From positions 1-64,000 of the forward strand of contig CAZEJS010000010.1 in NCBI GenBank assembly GCA_964512645.1: a DNA stretch of 64,000 nt, written 5' to 3'. The first letter of the stretch is position 1. Every line of letters starts with the position of its first letter. A program made the position numbers and the translations under genes. This document shows, piece after piece, positions 35,363-43,641 of the stretch. This stretch comes from CAZEJS01 sp964512645 (GTDB taxonomy: Bacteria > Actinomycetota > Geothermincolia > Fen-727 > Anoxymicrobiaceae). The notes under the pieces were generated by a model. It was given only the letters and a program-made list of their open reading frames with translations. It made no database searches and was not told the DNA's origin.

Positions 35363-35384
35363 TTATAGTTGACAATGATTGTTA
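35347..35384. promoter_or_regulatory. tandem Fur-family 7-1-7 operator-like boxes
   Basis: TGATAATGATAATCA at 35347-35361 matches the first 14 bases of the classical Fur consensus (GATAATGATAATCA...) and is a 7-1-7 inverted repeat with one mismatch. TGACAATGATTGTTA at 35370-35384 is a second 7-1-7 repeat with one mismatch, 23 bases (about two helical turns) away. The first covers the -35 element of the leftward promoter. Whether the regulator is Fur, Zur or Mur cannot be told. Confidence 0.65.
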
Positions 35385-35428
35385 TGTTGCTAATGTTGCT
35401 GGTGTTGTATTTCAGCCCGGGTACGGAC

Positions 35429-36445
35429 TCAGCGCCTGCTCTGTGACACACGCCGGAGACCTTCGACCTGCTCGGGGGCTCCGGAGACGATGAGGATGTC
35501 ACCCGCGTCGAGGACCGTATCGCCCCTCGGGTTTACCAGGAAGTCCCTCTTGGGCCTCTTGAGCCCGAGTATTCCCACGCCTTTCAGGTCCCCCACCAGG
35601 ACATCCCTGATGGCCCGGCCGATAACTGCGGCGCCAGGCTCGACGGAAATGTCCTCCAGGGTGAGTTCAACCAGCTCGCCGTGCGTTACAACGTCGAGGA
35701 AGTCGCAGACAAGCGGCTTGAGCAGCAGGGCGGCCATCCTCCTCCCTCCTACGTTGTGGGGAGAGATCGCGCGATCGGCGCCCGCGCGATATAGCTTCGA
35801 TTCCGTGTCGTCGGAGTTGCACCTGCCGACGATGAACATGTCGGGCCTTATCATTCTCGCGGTCATCGTAACGAAGAGGTTGTCGGCATCGGAGCTCAGT
35901 CCGGTCACCAGCCCGGCCGCGCGCTCGACTCCGGCTTTTCTCAGCATTCCCTCTTCGCTCGCGTCACCGGTGATGACTATGAATCCTTCGCCGCCGGCGC
36001 TCTCCGAGACCGCGGGGTCTTTCTCGATGACCACGACCGAAGTGCCCCTGGCCTGGCACTCCATCGCTATCTGCCGCCCAACGCGGCCGTAACCGCAGAT
36101 AATGTAATGTCCGGTTATGTCGTGCAGCTCTTTCAAGGCCCTTCTCCTCCCCATGATGTCGAGGATCCTTCCCTCGATAAGCAGCTCGACGACGCTGGTC
36201 GTCACGTAGACCACGGTGGCTACGCCCGCAATAATGATGATCATGGTGAATATCTGTCCAGCGCGAGACGGGAGGACGACCTCCCGGTACCCGACCGTGG
36301 CCACCGTGATCACGGTCATGTAAAGCGCCTCCCAGAAGTTGAGGCGCTCGATTATCATGTACCCGACAGTTCCAACCGTGATGAGTCCGAGGAAGATGAG
36401 CAACGCCGTCCTCAGGTGCCAGTATGGGCTTCTCCTGCTCCGCAA
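35429..36445 (-). CDS. two-helix potassium channel with RCK (TrkA) domains
   Basis: 338 residues: two membrane helices flanking a pore loop whose filter reads TVGYRE (canonical TVGYGD), then a Rossmann-type RCK-N domain with GYGRVGRQIA and a C-terminal RCK-C domain from about residue 260. It resembles MthK-like ligand-gated potassium channels. The TTG at 36445 is preferred because GAGGGG lies 7 bases upstream; a GTG 63 bases earlier has no ribosome-binding site and adds a poorly conserved leader. Confidence 0.88.
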   Translation of the reverse strand: MRSRRSPYWHLRTALLIFLGLITVGTVGYMIIERLNFWEALYMTVITVATVGYREVVLPSRAGQIFTMIIIIAGVATVVYVTTSVVELLIEGRILDIMGRRRALKELHDITGHYIICGYGRVGRQIAMECQARGTSVVVIEKDPAVSESAGGEGFIVITGDASEEGMLRKAGVERAAGLVTGLSSDADNLFVTMTARMIRPDMFIVGRCNSDDTESKLYRAGADRAISPHNVGGRRMAALLLKPLVCDFLDVVTHGELVELTLEDISVEPGAAVIGRAIRDVLVGDLKGVGILGLKRPKRDFLVNPRGDTVLDAGDILIVSGAPEQVEGLRRVSQSRR

Positions 36446-36532
36446 ATCACACCCCTCGAAGGACTTCCAGGTACTGAAGCTTCGGTCTGCCCGGGCCGGC
36501 CGATCCACGAACGAGGTGCGCGGGAGCGCCCC

Positions 36533-37003
36533 TCAGAGGAAATCCTGCGGCTCGACGTGGTCGAGAAAATCGCGGAAACGCTGGATTTCGTCCTCGTCGG
36601 CGGTCTCCATGACGATGCTGGCCTCGTCGAGCACTCCCTCGTTCGCGTAAATCGGCACATCCATGCGAACGGCCAGCGCTATCGCGTCGGACGGCCTGGC
36701 GCTTATCACGTGCTTGCCGCCGTCGGCGATCATTGTTATTTCGGCAAAGAAAGTCCCGTCTACGAGGTCGTTGATGAGCACCCTTTCCACGCCGACGTCC
36801 AGGTCGTCGAGGACGTTCTTGAAGAGGTCGTGCGTCATCGGCCTCGCCGTCTCGACTCCCTGTACGGCGAAGGCGATCGCCGTCGCCTCGAACGCACCAA
36901 TCCATATCGGGAGGAAGCGGTCGCCCTCGTTCTCCTGGAGCAGGACTATCGGCTGATTCGTCGGCAGTTCCACGCGCACGCCCACGATGTTCATCTTGAT
37001 CAT
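36533..37003 (-). CDS. bifunctional nuclease (BFN) family protein
   Basis: 156 residues matching the DUF151/BFN domain: RVELPTNQPIVLLQE, LPIWIGAFEATAIAFA, RPMTHDLF, SARPSDAIALAVR, with an acidic C-terminal stretch containing EDEIQRFRDFL. In plants and actinobacteria these proteins show DNase/RNase activity, but the bacterial role is unsettled (Rv1829 sits between two MerR genes). The ATG at 37003 follows GGTGAGG and is consistent with a transcript beginning only about 10 bases upstream. Confidence 0.9.
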   Translation of the reverse strand: MIKMNIVGVRVELPTNQPIVLLQENEGDRFLPIWIGAFEATAIAFAVQGVETARPMTHDLFKNVLDDLDVGVERVLINDLVDGTFFAEITMIADGGKHVISARPSDAIALAVRMDVPIYANEGVLDEASIVMETADEDEIQRFRDFLDHVEPQDFL

Positions 37004-37019
37004 CTGCCTCACCGACTCC

Positions 37020-37048
37020 TTTATACTCCAACGCCATACCCCGGTCAA
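37020..37048 (-). promoter_or_regulatory. strong promoter of the BFN gene
   Basis: TTGACC (37043-37048), 17 bases, TATAAA (37020-37025), reading leftwards; the closest match to the sigma-70 consensus in this part of the window. Confidence 0.65.
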
Positions 37049-37129
37049 ACAACGCCGGAAAGGCGGCTGCGGGGGCTCCGTCCCGCCTCAACGCAAGACC
37101 CTTCAGACCGCGCGGAGACGCCGGACGAC

Positions 37130-38533
37130 TCAGAAAATGCGAAACGGCGCGGAGATGATCCTGCCCATCCAGCAGGCACTGTACCAGAAGAACGCCCAGA
37201 TCGCTCCGGGGAGATTGGAACCGGACTGCGCACGAGCCGCAACGGCCTCGACGCCGGCGAAAGCCGAGTTGTCGAGGGTCACGGTTATCGTGCCCAGCTT
37301 CTGGCCGGCTCTGACCGGCGAGCCCGCGCTCCGCTGGACGGCGGTCGCAACCTTGAACACATCGCCGGACCCCACGAAAGTCAGAGAAGCCAGGTCCCCG
37401 CCGGACACCACGCCGACCGAGCGCCTCGGGAAGGAGCTCACCCTGCACCGCCCGAGTTTCTGGCCCTTGCCGGAGAAAACCAGGCGGGCGGTGTTGCCGA
37501 AGCCGTAGTTGAACAGCGCCGAGACGTCGTCGGCTCTGTGCGAGCTGTTCAGAACCACCGCGATCAGGCCTTTGCCGTCACGCTTGGCTGATGCCGCAAG
37601 GCACATGCCGGCCTTTCCCGTGTAGCCGGTCTTGATCCCGTCGGCGCCTTGGTAGCGGGCCAGGATCTCGTTGTGTCCCACGGCGACCCGGTCCCAGGGC
37701 TGTCCTGGCGTGGGAATGGAGTATTTCGGCGTGGATACGATTCTCGCCAGCACCGGGTCCCGCATGACCGCCCGGCCTATCAGTGCGAGGTCGTAGGCGC
37801 TCGAGTAGTGATCTCCCTGGTCCAGGCCGTGAGGGTTGGTGAAGTGGGAGTCCCTGGCACCGATATCCGCAGCCATCTTGTTCATGAGACCGGCGAACGC
37901 ATCCGGAGACCCTCCGGCGTGCTGTGCCAGAGCGAATGCCGCGTCGTTGGCGGACTGGATGAGCATGACGTTCAACAATTGCTCGACGGTGAGGGTCTCC
38001 CCGGCAATCAGGTTGATGGACTCCTCTCCGACCTGGACGGCCTCCGGGGTGATCTCCACCCGCTCCTTGAGGCCGCACCTGGCCCTGACCACCAGGGCGG
38101 TCATCATCTTGGTTGTGCTCGCCATCGGCAGCCTGGAATGGGCGTTTTTATCGTAAAGCACCCTGCCGCTGTCAAGGTCGGTAAGCACCGCCGCATCCGC
38201 CCAGACCCCCGGCGCGGCGTCTTTCGTGCCCGGTGGTGCCTTATATTCCTTCAGCGTCTCGGCAACAGTCGGTCCGGCGTTCGCGTCGGCGAGGGCAAGC
38301 AGGCAGGACACGAAGAAGAGAAAAACCAGCAACGCCAGCACACCGACGGCAGCGGCCCTTGTCTTCTTGACCCCGGATACCCGCACCCGCGCGTCAGGTC
38401 GCCCTCGCTCTCCCGGCCCTTCGGGGCGCGCGCGAACGGGCGCCGCCGTTCGGGGCGTGTCCGCCTTCGAACGTCGAACCGGCTTACGCCTCGACCTCCT
38501 GTTGAGGTAATCCTCGGTATAGACTCTCTTCAT
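37130..38533 (-). CDS. D-alanyl-D-alanine carboxypeptidase (S11, DacA-type)
   Basis: Trims peptidoglycan stem peptides. 467 residues: a basic proline-rich cytoplasmic tail (1-58), one membrane helix (59-81), then the penicillin-binding S11 domain with STTK (Ser139-Lys142), SAN and KTGYTGKAG, and a C-terminal beta domain followed by an unusual second hydrophobic stretch (AIWAFFWYSACWMG). The cytoplasmic N-terminus is longer than in most DacA proteins, which have cleavable signals. ATG 38533 follows a weak GAGCG. Confidence 0.9.
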   Translation of the reverse strand: MKRVYTEDYLNRRSRRKPVRRSKADTPRTAAPVRARPEGPGERGRPDARVRVSGVKKTRAAAVGVLALLVFLFFVSCLLALADANAGPTVAETLKEYKAPPGTKDAAPGVWADAAVLTDLDSGRVLYDKNAHSRLPMASTTKMMTALVVRARCGLKERVEITPEAVQVGEESINLIAGETLTVEQLLNVMLIQSANDAAFALAQHAGGSPDAFAGLMNKMAADIGARDSHFTNPHGLDQGDHYSSAYDLALIGRAVMRDPVLARIVSTPKYSIPTPGQPWDRVAVGHNEILARYQGADGIKTGYTGKAGMCLAASAKRDGKGLIAVVLNSSHRADDVSALFNYGFGNTARLVFSGKGQKLGRCRVSSFPRRSVGVVSGGDLASLTFVGSGDVFKVATAVQRSAGSPVRAGQKLGTITVTLDNSAFAGVEAVAARAQSGSNLPGAIWAFFWYSACWMGRIISAPFRIF

Positions 38534-38649
38534 ACGCTCGCAGTGCGCTCTTCCAACACAAAAAGCCACGCACGATACCGCCGTCTGTCCATGCCATAGC
38601 GGGCCGGACAGCACATTTGACCGATATCACCGCGGCCAGGTTCCACCAG

Positions 38650-38678
38650 AGTATATCCCAGCGCGAAACGGCCAACAA
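38650..38678 (-). promoter_or_regulatory. promoter of the carboxypeptidase gene
   Basis: TTGTTG (38673-38678), 17 bases, TATACT (38650-38655), reading leftwards, about 115 bases before the start. Confidence 0.5.
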
Positions 38679-38693
38679 CACGGGTGTTCTTGC

Positions 38694-39284
38694 TCAACGC
38701 GTGTGCCGCCCCTCGATCACCACGGCCCCCTCTTCCACCCTCTGCACCGCCGCCCAGGGAATGACCTCCGAGTCGTGTCTGCTCCCGTGCTTTCTCCTCA
38801 ATCCGTCGATGTAGCTCCTGAGCCCGGTACTGGCGATCAACATCCCGCGGCTCACCTCCAGTCCGGCGATATCAAGCGATCCGCCCGAGCACGCCAGGAC
38901 GACGTCGTCGACCCTCTGTATCTTCATCCCGTAAGTGTCGACCATCTGCTTGTCCAGGATGTCACGCCTTACGAGCCACTTGCCGGACGCGCTCCGCACC
39001 GGGAGCCGGGGGTGAGCGCAGGAGAGCGTGATCAGCTCCGCGCCGGTGTCCTCGCGCGCCACCTCCCCCCAGGGCAACAGAACCACGATGTCCTCCGCTC
39101 GCCGGGCCAGTTCTATCACTCCCACCCTGTCGGTCCACAGCAGGTGCACGGCAAGGTAACCGATGCGGGGGGCATCACGCGGGTCGAGCGCGAGGTCCTG
39201 CAGGTGTCCCACGTGTCTGCCCTCGCAGTCCTCGACCCTGACCTTCAGCAGTTCCCTGATCCGGAGCTGTTCACCCTCTACCAT
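38694..39284 (-). CDS. stand-alone double PRC-barrel protein
   Basis: 196 residues with two PRC-barrel-like units; the second contains ILDKQMVDTYGMKIQRVDDV, which closely parallels LLDKQIVDMDGYRIVRVGDI in the N-terminal region of the MgtE-like protein two genes upstream, including the GLRSYIDGLRRK-type segment. No membrane helix. Paralogy plus position suggests a cytoplasmic regulatory subunit of the magnesium transport cluster. ATG 39284 follows AAAGGAG; it begins 17 bases after the NRAMP stop. Confidence 0.8.
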   Translation of the reverse strand: MVEGEQLRIRELLKVRVEDCEGRHVGHLQDLALDPRDAPRIGYLAVHLLWTDRVGVIELARRAEDIVVLLPWGEVAREDTGAELITLSCAHPRLPVRSASGKWLVRRDILDKQMVDTYGMKIQRVDDVVLACSGGSLDIAGLEVSRGMLIASTGLRSYIDGLRRKHGSRHDSEVIPWAAVQRVEEGAVVIEGRHTR

Positions 39285-39301
39285 TGCGCCCGGCTCCTTT
39301 C

Positions 39302-40567
39302 TCACCTGCCGACAATCCGCAAGCTCGACAGGACCAGCCACAGGTCGAGCCCGTACAGGACCGCGACCGCGACCCACGCCACGACGTTGTAGGCACCGCC
39401 GTTGACGTGGTCTCCCATTACGTCCCTGTCCCTTATGATCTTCAGCATGCAGGTCAGGACCACCGGGAGGAGCAGCCCGTTGATGGCCTGCGATGCCAGC
39501 ATCACTGTTATGAGGGGAACCTTCGGCACAAGCACCACCGCCGCACCGCCGGCTATGAACACGGTGTACACGGTGTAGAAATTCGGCGCCTCCGAGATGG
39601 TCCGGTCGATACCGTACTCCCAGCCGAACGCCTCGCAGACGGTGTACGCGGTGGTCAACGGGAGTATGCAGGCGGCGAAGAGGGAGGCGAACAGAAGACC
39701 GAAAGCGAACAGGCTGGAAGCGTAGCGTCCGGCCACCGGCGCCAGCGCACGCGCCGCCTGGTCGGCCGAGGTGATGCTGGTCGCCCCCACCCCGGGCTTG
39801 TTGAAGAACGCCGCGGCGCAGCAGACGACTATCGCGCCAGCCGTTATCGTGAGAAAGACCGCCCCCATCGCGGTGTCGACCCGCTCGTAGGCGAGGTCGG
39901 ACGCCTTCAAACCCTTGTCCACCACCGATGACTGCTGGTAGAACTGCCCCCACGGGGCTATGGTCGTTCCCACTATGGTTATGACCATCAGGATATAAGC
40001 AGCGTCGAGCTGCCCGCCCGGCACGAAAGCGCCCCTTGCCACCTGGCCCCACTCGGGCTTCGCCAGTATCGCGGACACGATGTAAGCGATGTAGACGACG
40101 CTGACGAGCAGGAAGACCTTCTCTACGCGCTTGTAGCTGCCTTTGAGCACCAGGAACCAGACCAGCGCAGCCGACACCGGCACCGCTATCCAGCCGGGCA
40201 CCCCGAAGACGTGCGCGCTCGCGGAGATGCCCGCGAAGTTGGAAACGGTGTTGGCGAAGTTGGCCAGTATCATCGCCAGCATTATCAAAGCGGTCAACCT
40301 GAAAGAGAACTCTTCTCTTATCAGGGCGGCGAGCCCCTTGCCGGTGACGACACCCATCCTCGCGTTCATCTCCTGGACCATGAACAGGAGTATCCCCGCC
40401 GGTATCAGAACCCAGAGTATCTGGTAGCCGTAACGCGCGCCGGCGACGGAGTAGGTGGCGATGCCCCCTGCGTCATTATCGGCGACCATGACGATAATCC
40501 CCGGCCCGAGCACCGAGAGCAGCATGAGCATCTTCTGTTTGTTCATCGCGCCCGCGAGCCGGCTCAC
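39302..40567 (-). CDS. NRAMP-related magnesium transporter-like protein
   Basis: 421 residues, 11 membrane helices, SLC11 fold. In helix 1 the canonical DPGN is D-A-G-G (DNDAGGIAT, Asp32-Gly35), and in helix 6 the MPH motif is A-P-W (TTIAPWGQF, 201-209): the Asn-to-Gly and Met-to-Ala changes reported for NRAMP-related Mg transporters (NRMTs, described from Eggerthella lenta). It should therefore carry hydrated Mg rather than Mn/Fe; this is inference from motifs and from the MgtE-like and PRC neighbours. GTG start with GAAGGG 9 bases upstream, 21 bases after the MgtE-like stop. Confidence 0.85.
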   Translation of the reverse strand: MSRLAGAMNKQKMLMLLSVLGPGIIVMVADNDAGGIATYSVAGARYGYQILWVLIPAGILLFMVQEMNARMGVVTGKGLAALIREEFSFRLTALIMLAMILANFANTVSNFAGISASAHVFGVPGWIAVPVSAALVWFLVLKGSYKRVEKVFLLVSVVYIAYIVSAILAKPEWGQVARGAFVPGGQLDAAYILMVITIVGTTIAPWGQFYQQSSVVDKGLKASDLAYERVDTAMGAVFLTITAGAIVVCCAAAFFNKPGVGATSITSADQAARALAPVAGRYASSLFAFGLLFASLFAACILPLTTAYTVCEAFGWEYGIDRTISEAPNFYTVYTVFIAGGAAVVLVPKVPLITVMLASQAINGLLLPVVLTCMLKIIRDRDVMGDHVNGGAYNVVAWVAVAVLYGLDLWLVLSSLRIVGR

Positions 40568-40588
40568 CTAATACCGCCCTTCATCGCC

Positions 40589-42391
40589 CTACAGCCAAGC
40601 CCCGGCCACCAGCAACCCGACAGCCAGAAAGACCACAAGGGACGCTGCCATCACCGAGACACTCACGAGCCTCGCGGGGCCGACGACGGGCCTTGGCCCG
40701 GCCCTGCCGAGGATCACCGGTACGCCGAAGCCCAGAAGTCCGGCCACGGAAATAGCCGCAAAGAGGGCCAGTGCCCCCGCCAGGGCCTGCCTGCCGATGT
40801 CCACCCAGACCAGTGCGGCCGCGAACCCCAGCGCGCTGACCAGCGCAGCCGCCGCGAAGGTCAGCAGGTACTCCCGGGCAAGCATCCTGGCTATCGCTCC
40901 CGGCGCCAGGCGGGACCCACGCACGTCCCGGACCGCCGCAGCCATGGACCACACGCTCACATCGTGTATCGCCCTCAGCGCGAGCGGCAGGAAATAGACT
41001 ATCGCCAGCGCCAGCAGGAACTCATTCTGGAACGCGTAGAAGAGGGCCATGGCGACGAGGCCGCCCAGAAAGGTCAACATGGTCGCGGCCCACCTGCGGA
41101 TGTCGAGGGCGTTTCGCACCGGGGTCCCTTCCTCCTCGAAAGGCACCCCCGAGAGCTGAGCGAAATCCTCCCCCATCTCTTCACGCATCACGTCGATCGC
41201 GTCGTCGACCGTCACGATACCCTTCAATACGTGGTCCTCGTCTACGACGGGCACGGCGAGGAGGTTGTATCGCGTGAGCCGGTTTGCCACGCTCTCCTGG
41301 TCTTCGAGCGTCTCCGCCGTAATCACGTCCCTCATCATCAGGCTCCCGACGTCCGCGCCGGGACTTGCCCGCAGAAGGTCCCTCAGCGAGAGCACTCCCG
41401 ACAGGTGCCCTTCGCCGTCGACGACGTATACGTAGTAGATGGTCTCGGCTTCGGAACCGACACGCCGAAGGTATTCGATGGTCTCCCCGGCTTTCATGGT
41501 CACCGGCACGGCGACGAACTCCGTGGTCATCCTGCCGCCCGCCGTTTCAGGATCGTAGCCGAGCAGTTCGGATACGATCGAAGACTCATCGATGCCCATG
41601 AGTGCCAGAAGGGTCTGGGCCTTGTCCCTCGGGAGCGAACCCAGGATGTCCGCCGCCTCGTCCGGGGGCATTATCTCCAGCAACTCGGAAAGTCTCTCGT
41701 CTTCCAGCGCATCCGCCACGTCCGAGCGGATGCCGGGCAGAATCCTGGAAAGCACCTCCGCCGCCTTCGCCTCCTCCACCAGAGTGAGGACCTTGTACCG
41801 CTGGTCTTCGGGAAGTTGCTCGATGATGTCAGCCAGGTCGGACGGGTGTACCTCCAGGAACTCCCGGTACGGCACACGGAGCCGGACGTCGTACGGCATA
41901 GGACCCATGGGCGAGACGAGGTTCCAGGGCACGATGCGGTCTTTGAAGACGGTGGCGTTCAAGCGCTTCAGCCGACCGGTCAGCGGCTGCAGGCCAAGCC
42001 GTCGGAGCAGCGCCAGCGCTCCCACGTCGGCGCCGATCACGCGCAGCTCCGGGCCGGACCTGGCGATACGGATGTCGCCGACCCTCACGATCCTGTATCC
42101 GTCCATGTCGACTATCTGCTTGTCCAGCAGGTCTCGGTACAGGAATATGTCGCCGCTCTCGGCGGTGGCTCCATACGGCGGCCTCTCCGCCACTACCCGG
42201 TCGGGCTCGACCCTGCTCACCGCGGACACGGGGAGAAAGAAAGTGCCGCCGCCCTTGTGGGCCCTGGCCATGAAACCTTTTACCCTGGGAAACCTGGCCT
42301 CACTCTCGACGACGACATCCGACACCCTACCGATGCGCACCCCAGGTTCGTCTTCGATTCTCCTGCCCATCATCGCGCTCAGATACGGCAT
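40589..42391 (-). CDS. PRC-MgtE-like protein with degenerate channel domain
   Basis: 600 residues. Two PRC-barrel units (1-165), an MgtE_N superhelix (178-283), a CBS pair (288-405) and five hydrophobic helices (435-598). The cytosolic Mg-sensing part looks intact, but the pore is not: the GGNxGxQ segment of MgtE is replaced by AIHDVSVWSM (474-483) and the pore aspartate of the final helix (SDVTGLL in Thermus) by VSVMAAS (578-584). It is likely a magnesium sensor/regulator of the NRAMP-like transporter rather than a channel. ATG with GGGAGC 6 bases upstream. Confidence 0.85.
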   Translation of the reverse strand: MPYLSAMMGRRIEDEPGVRIGRVSDVVVESEARFPRVKGFMARAHKGGGTFFLPVSAVSRVEPDRVVAERPPYGATAESGDIFLYRDLLDKQIVDMDGYRIVRVGDIRIARSGPELRVIGADVGALALLRRLGLQPLTGRLKRLNATVFKDRIVPWNLVSPMGPMPYDVRLRVPYREFLEVHPSDLADIIEQLPEDQRYKVLTLVEEAKAAEVLSRILPGIRSDVADALEDERLSELLEIMPPDEAADILGSLPRDKAQTLLALMGIDESSIVSELLGYDPETAGGRMTTEFVAVPVTMKAGETIEYLRRVGSEAETIYYVYVVDGEGHLSGVLSLRDLLRASPGADVGSLMMRDVITAETLEDQESVANRLTRYNLLAVPVVDEDHVLKGIVTVDDAIDVMREEMGEDFAQLSGVPFEEEGTPVRNALDIRRWAATMLTFLGGLVAMALFYAFQNEFLLALAIVYFLPLALRAIHDVSVWSMAAAVRDVRGSRLAPGAIARMLAREYLLTFAAAALVSALGFAAALVWVDIGRQALAGALALFAAISVAGLLGFGVPVILGRAGPRPVVGPARLVSVSVMAASLVVFLAVGLLVAGAWL

Positions 42392-42415
42392 TGGAAGCTC
42401 CCGTCAGAAGGCGAC

Positions 42416-42437
42416 AAAAAAGCCCTCGGAAGAGGGC
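42416..42437 (-). terminator. intrinsic terminator inside the MgtE-like leader
   Basis: Reading leftwards: GCCCTC, TTCC loop, GAGGGC, then six Ts (42416-42421). It ends only 25 bases before the MgtE-like ATG, so it acts on the leader transcript rather than on merR, which ended over 200 bases earlier. Confidence 0.8.
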
Positions 42438-42610
42438 GTCTCGATCACCCGTCCCCGATAGAATCAGCTCAAGGCACGCTCCCCTCCGCGTGATACCGCA
42501 CGGACCGGAGCAGAGCCCTGTCAGGTATTGGTTTCTCGGGTCTGTCGCTTTCCATCATCTCAATCCCGCGCCCGCCCCCACCAGGGGAGCACGTCATTTC
42601 AACGATTATA
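42438..42610 (-). promoter_or_regulatory. structured leader, candidate riboswitch/attenuator of the Mg cluster
   Basis: A TATAAT (42605-42610) starts a leader of about 205 bases. A ten-base stem (seven Watson-Crick pairs GCTCCCC at 42584-42590 with GGGGAGC at 42478-42484, extended by wobble and G-C pairs) closes a loop of about 100 bases with inner hairpins. AGGGC at 42515-42519 could pair with the 5' arm of the terminator (GCCCT), giving a switchable antiterminator. I could not match M-box, yybP-ykoY or other known cores. Confidence 0.6.
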
Positions 42611-42653
42611 CAACAAGCCGGGCGGTGTTTCGGTGGTCGGCGCGAACGGGGTG

Positions 42654-43553
42654 TCATTCGAGGAACATCTGCTGGCCGGTTTCAGGCGAGCCGGGCGCCT
42701 CCTGCCCGGAATCCGGCCCTGCGCGCCTCTCGGCGGAGACTGCCCCTCCCTCGCCGCCTTCCGCCGGCGCACCGGCAGGAGCCTCGCCGCCTTCGCTCAC
42801 CGTATCCATGTCCGCGTCCTCCCCGCTCTCCTCCTCGAGGATGTCCAGGCCGGCCGGACGCGGTAGATACCGGGACAGCGCCTCCCTCAGCAGAGCCCCG
42901 GTAAACATCTGGGACAGCGACATCAGGTTCTCGAGGTCCTTTATGGCGGCCCTCTTGGTGTTGGGGTCTTTGTGCTGCAAGTGCGGCCGGATGATCTGCT
43001 CGATGAACGAAGCCTCTCGTCCGACGAACTGCGTGTACATCCTCAAGTGCCTGGGCTCTACCCCGTAACGAAAGAACTCCTTGGCGAGGTTGAGTATCTT
43101 CATCTCCGACGGAGGGAAGTACTTGCCTTCAGGGCCTTCATGCACGGCCACGATGCCGTATTCGACGAGCTCCTTCACCGTCTCCGCGGAAAGTCCGAGC
43201 TTTGCGGGAGCAAGGTCCAGCGACACCGGGACGGCCCCTGCCAGAGACGGTTCGGCGCCCTGTCCGGACATGACAGCAAGTTCGCCCGCGACCGCCTTTC
43301 CGCTACGGAGGTCCTGTATCTTCCGTTTGATAACCGAGAGCGGAAGATACTCCTCACGTTGAAGTCGAAGTATATAGCTGAGTTGCTTGATGTTCGCGCG
43401 AGAGTACTTGCGGTATCCGCTCTGGGTGCGCTCGGGATTGATCAGACCCTCTTTTTCGAGGAAACGAATCTTGCTTATGGTTATGTCCGGGAACTCCTTC
43501 TTCAGCAACTCCTGGACTTCGCCGATGCCGTATTTCTTTTCCTCTGAAGCCAT
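42654..43553 (-). CDS. MerR-family regulator (FtsR-like)
   Basis: 299 residues. An N-terminal MerR winged helix (IGEVQELLKKEFPDITISKIRFLEKEG broken here; SGYRKYSRANIKQL) is followed by a second helical domain with QFVGREASFIEQIIRPHL and a low-complexity Glu/Ala/Gly tail from about residue 240. The N-terminal DITISKIRFLE form and the FHA gene upstream match actinobacterial FtsR (Rv1828/Cg1631), an activator of ftsZ. GAGGTT precedes the ATG. No metal-binding cysteines, so not a metal sensor. Confidence 0.88.
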   Translation of the reverse strand: MASEEKKYGIGEVQELLKKEFPDITISKIRFLEKEGLINPERTQSGYRKYSRANIKQLSYILRLQREEYLPLSVIKRKIQDLRSGKAVAGELAVMSGQGAEPSLAGAVPVSLDLAPAKLGLSAETVKELVEYGIVAVHEGPEGKYFPPSEMKILNLAKEFFRYGVEPRHLRMYTQFVGREASFIEQIIRPHLQHKDPNTKRAAIKDLENLMSLSQMFTGALLREALSRYLPRPAGLDILEEESGEDADMDTVSEGGEAPAGAPAEGGEGGAVSAERRAGPDSGQEAPGSPETGQQMFLE

Positions 43554-43601
43554 TGTTAAACCTCATGAGAAGTCTGAACATAAAGTCAAACCTTAATTGC
43601 T

Positions 43602-43631
43602 AATATGCTCAATTCCGGGTGTGAATGTCAA
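43602..43631 (-). promoter_or_regulatory. promoter of the MerR gene
   Basis: TTGACA (43626-43631) and CATATT (43602-43607) are 18 bases apart, reading leftwards, in the AT-rich gap between FHA and MerR genes; the slightly long spacer is typical of MerR-activated promoters. Confidence 0.45.
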
Positions 43632-43641
43632 CACCTGCGGC

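Noticed and set aside
40211..42493. 760-codon open frame antisense to the MgtE-like and NRAMP genes
   Set aside because: Runs across two genes and their spacer, rich in His/Arg/Pro, no domain; a shadow.
42438..42610. M-box or yybP-ykoY assignment of the Mg-cluster leader
   Set aside because: The conserved cores I know of these classes could not be found by eye, so it is left unnamed.
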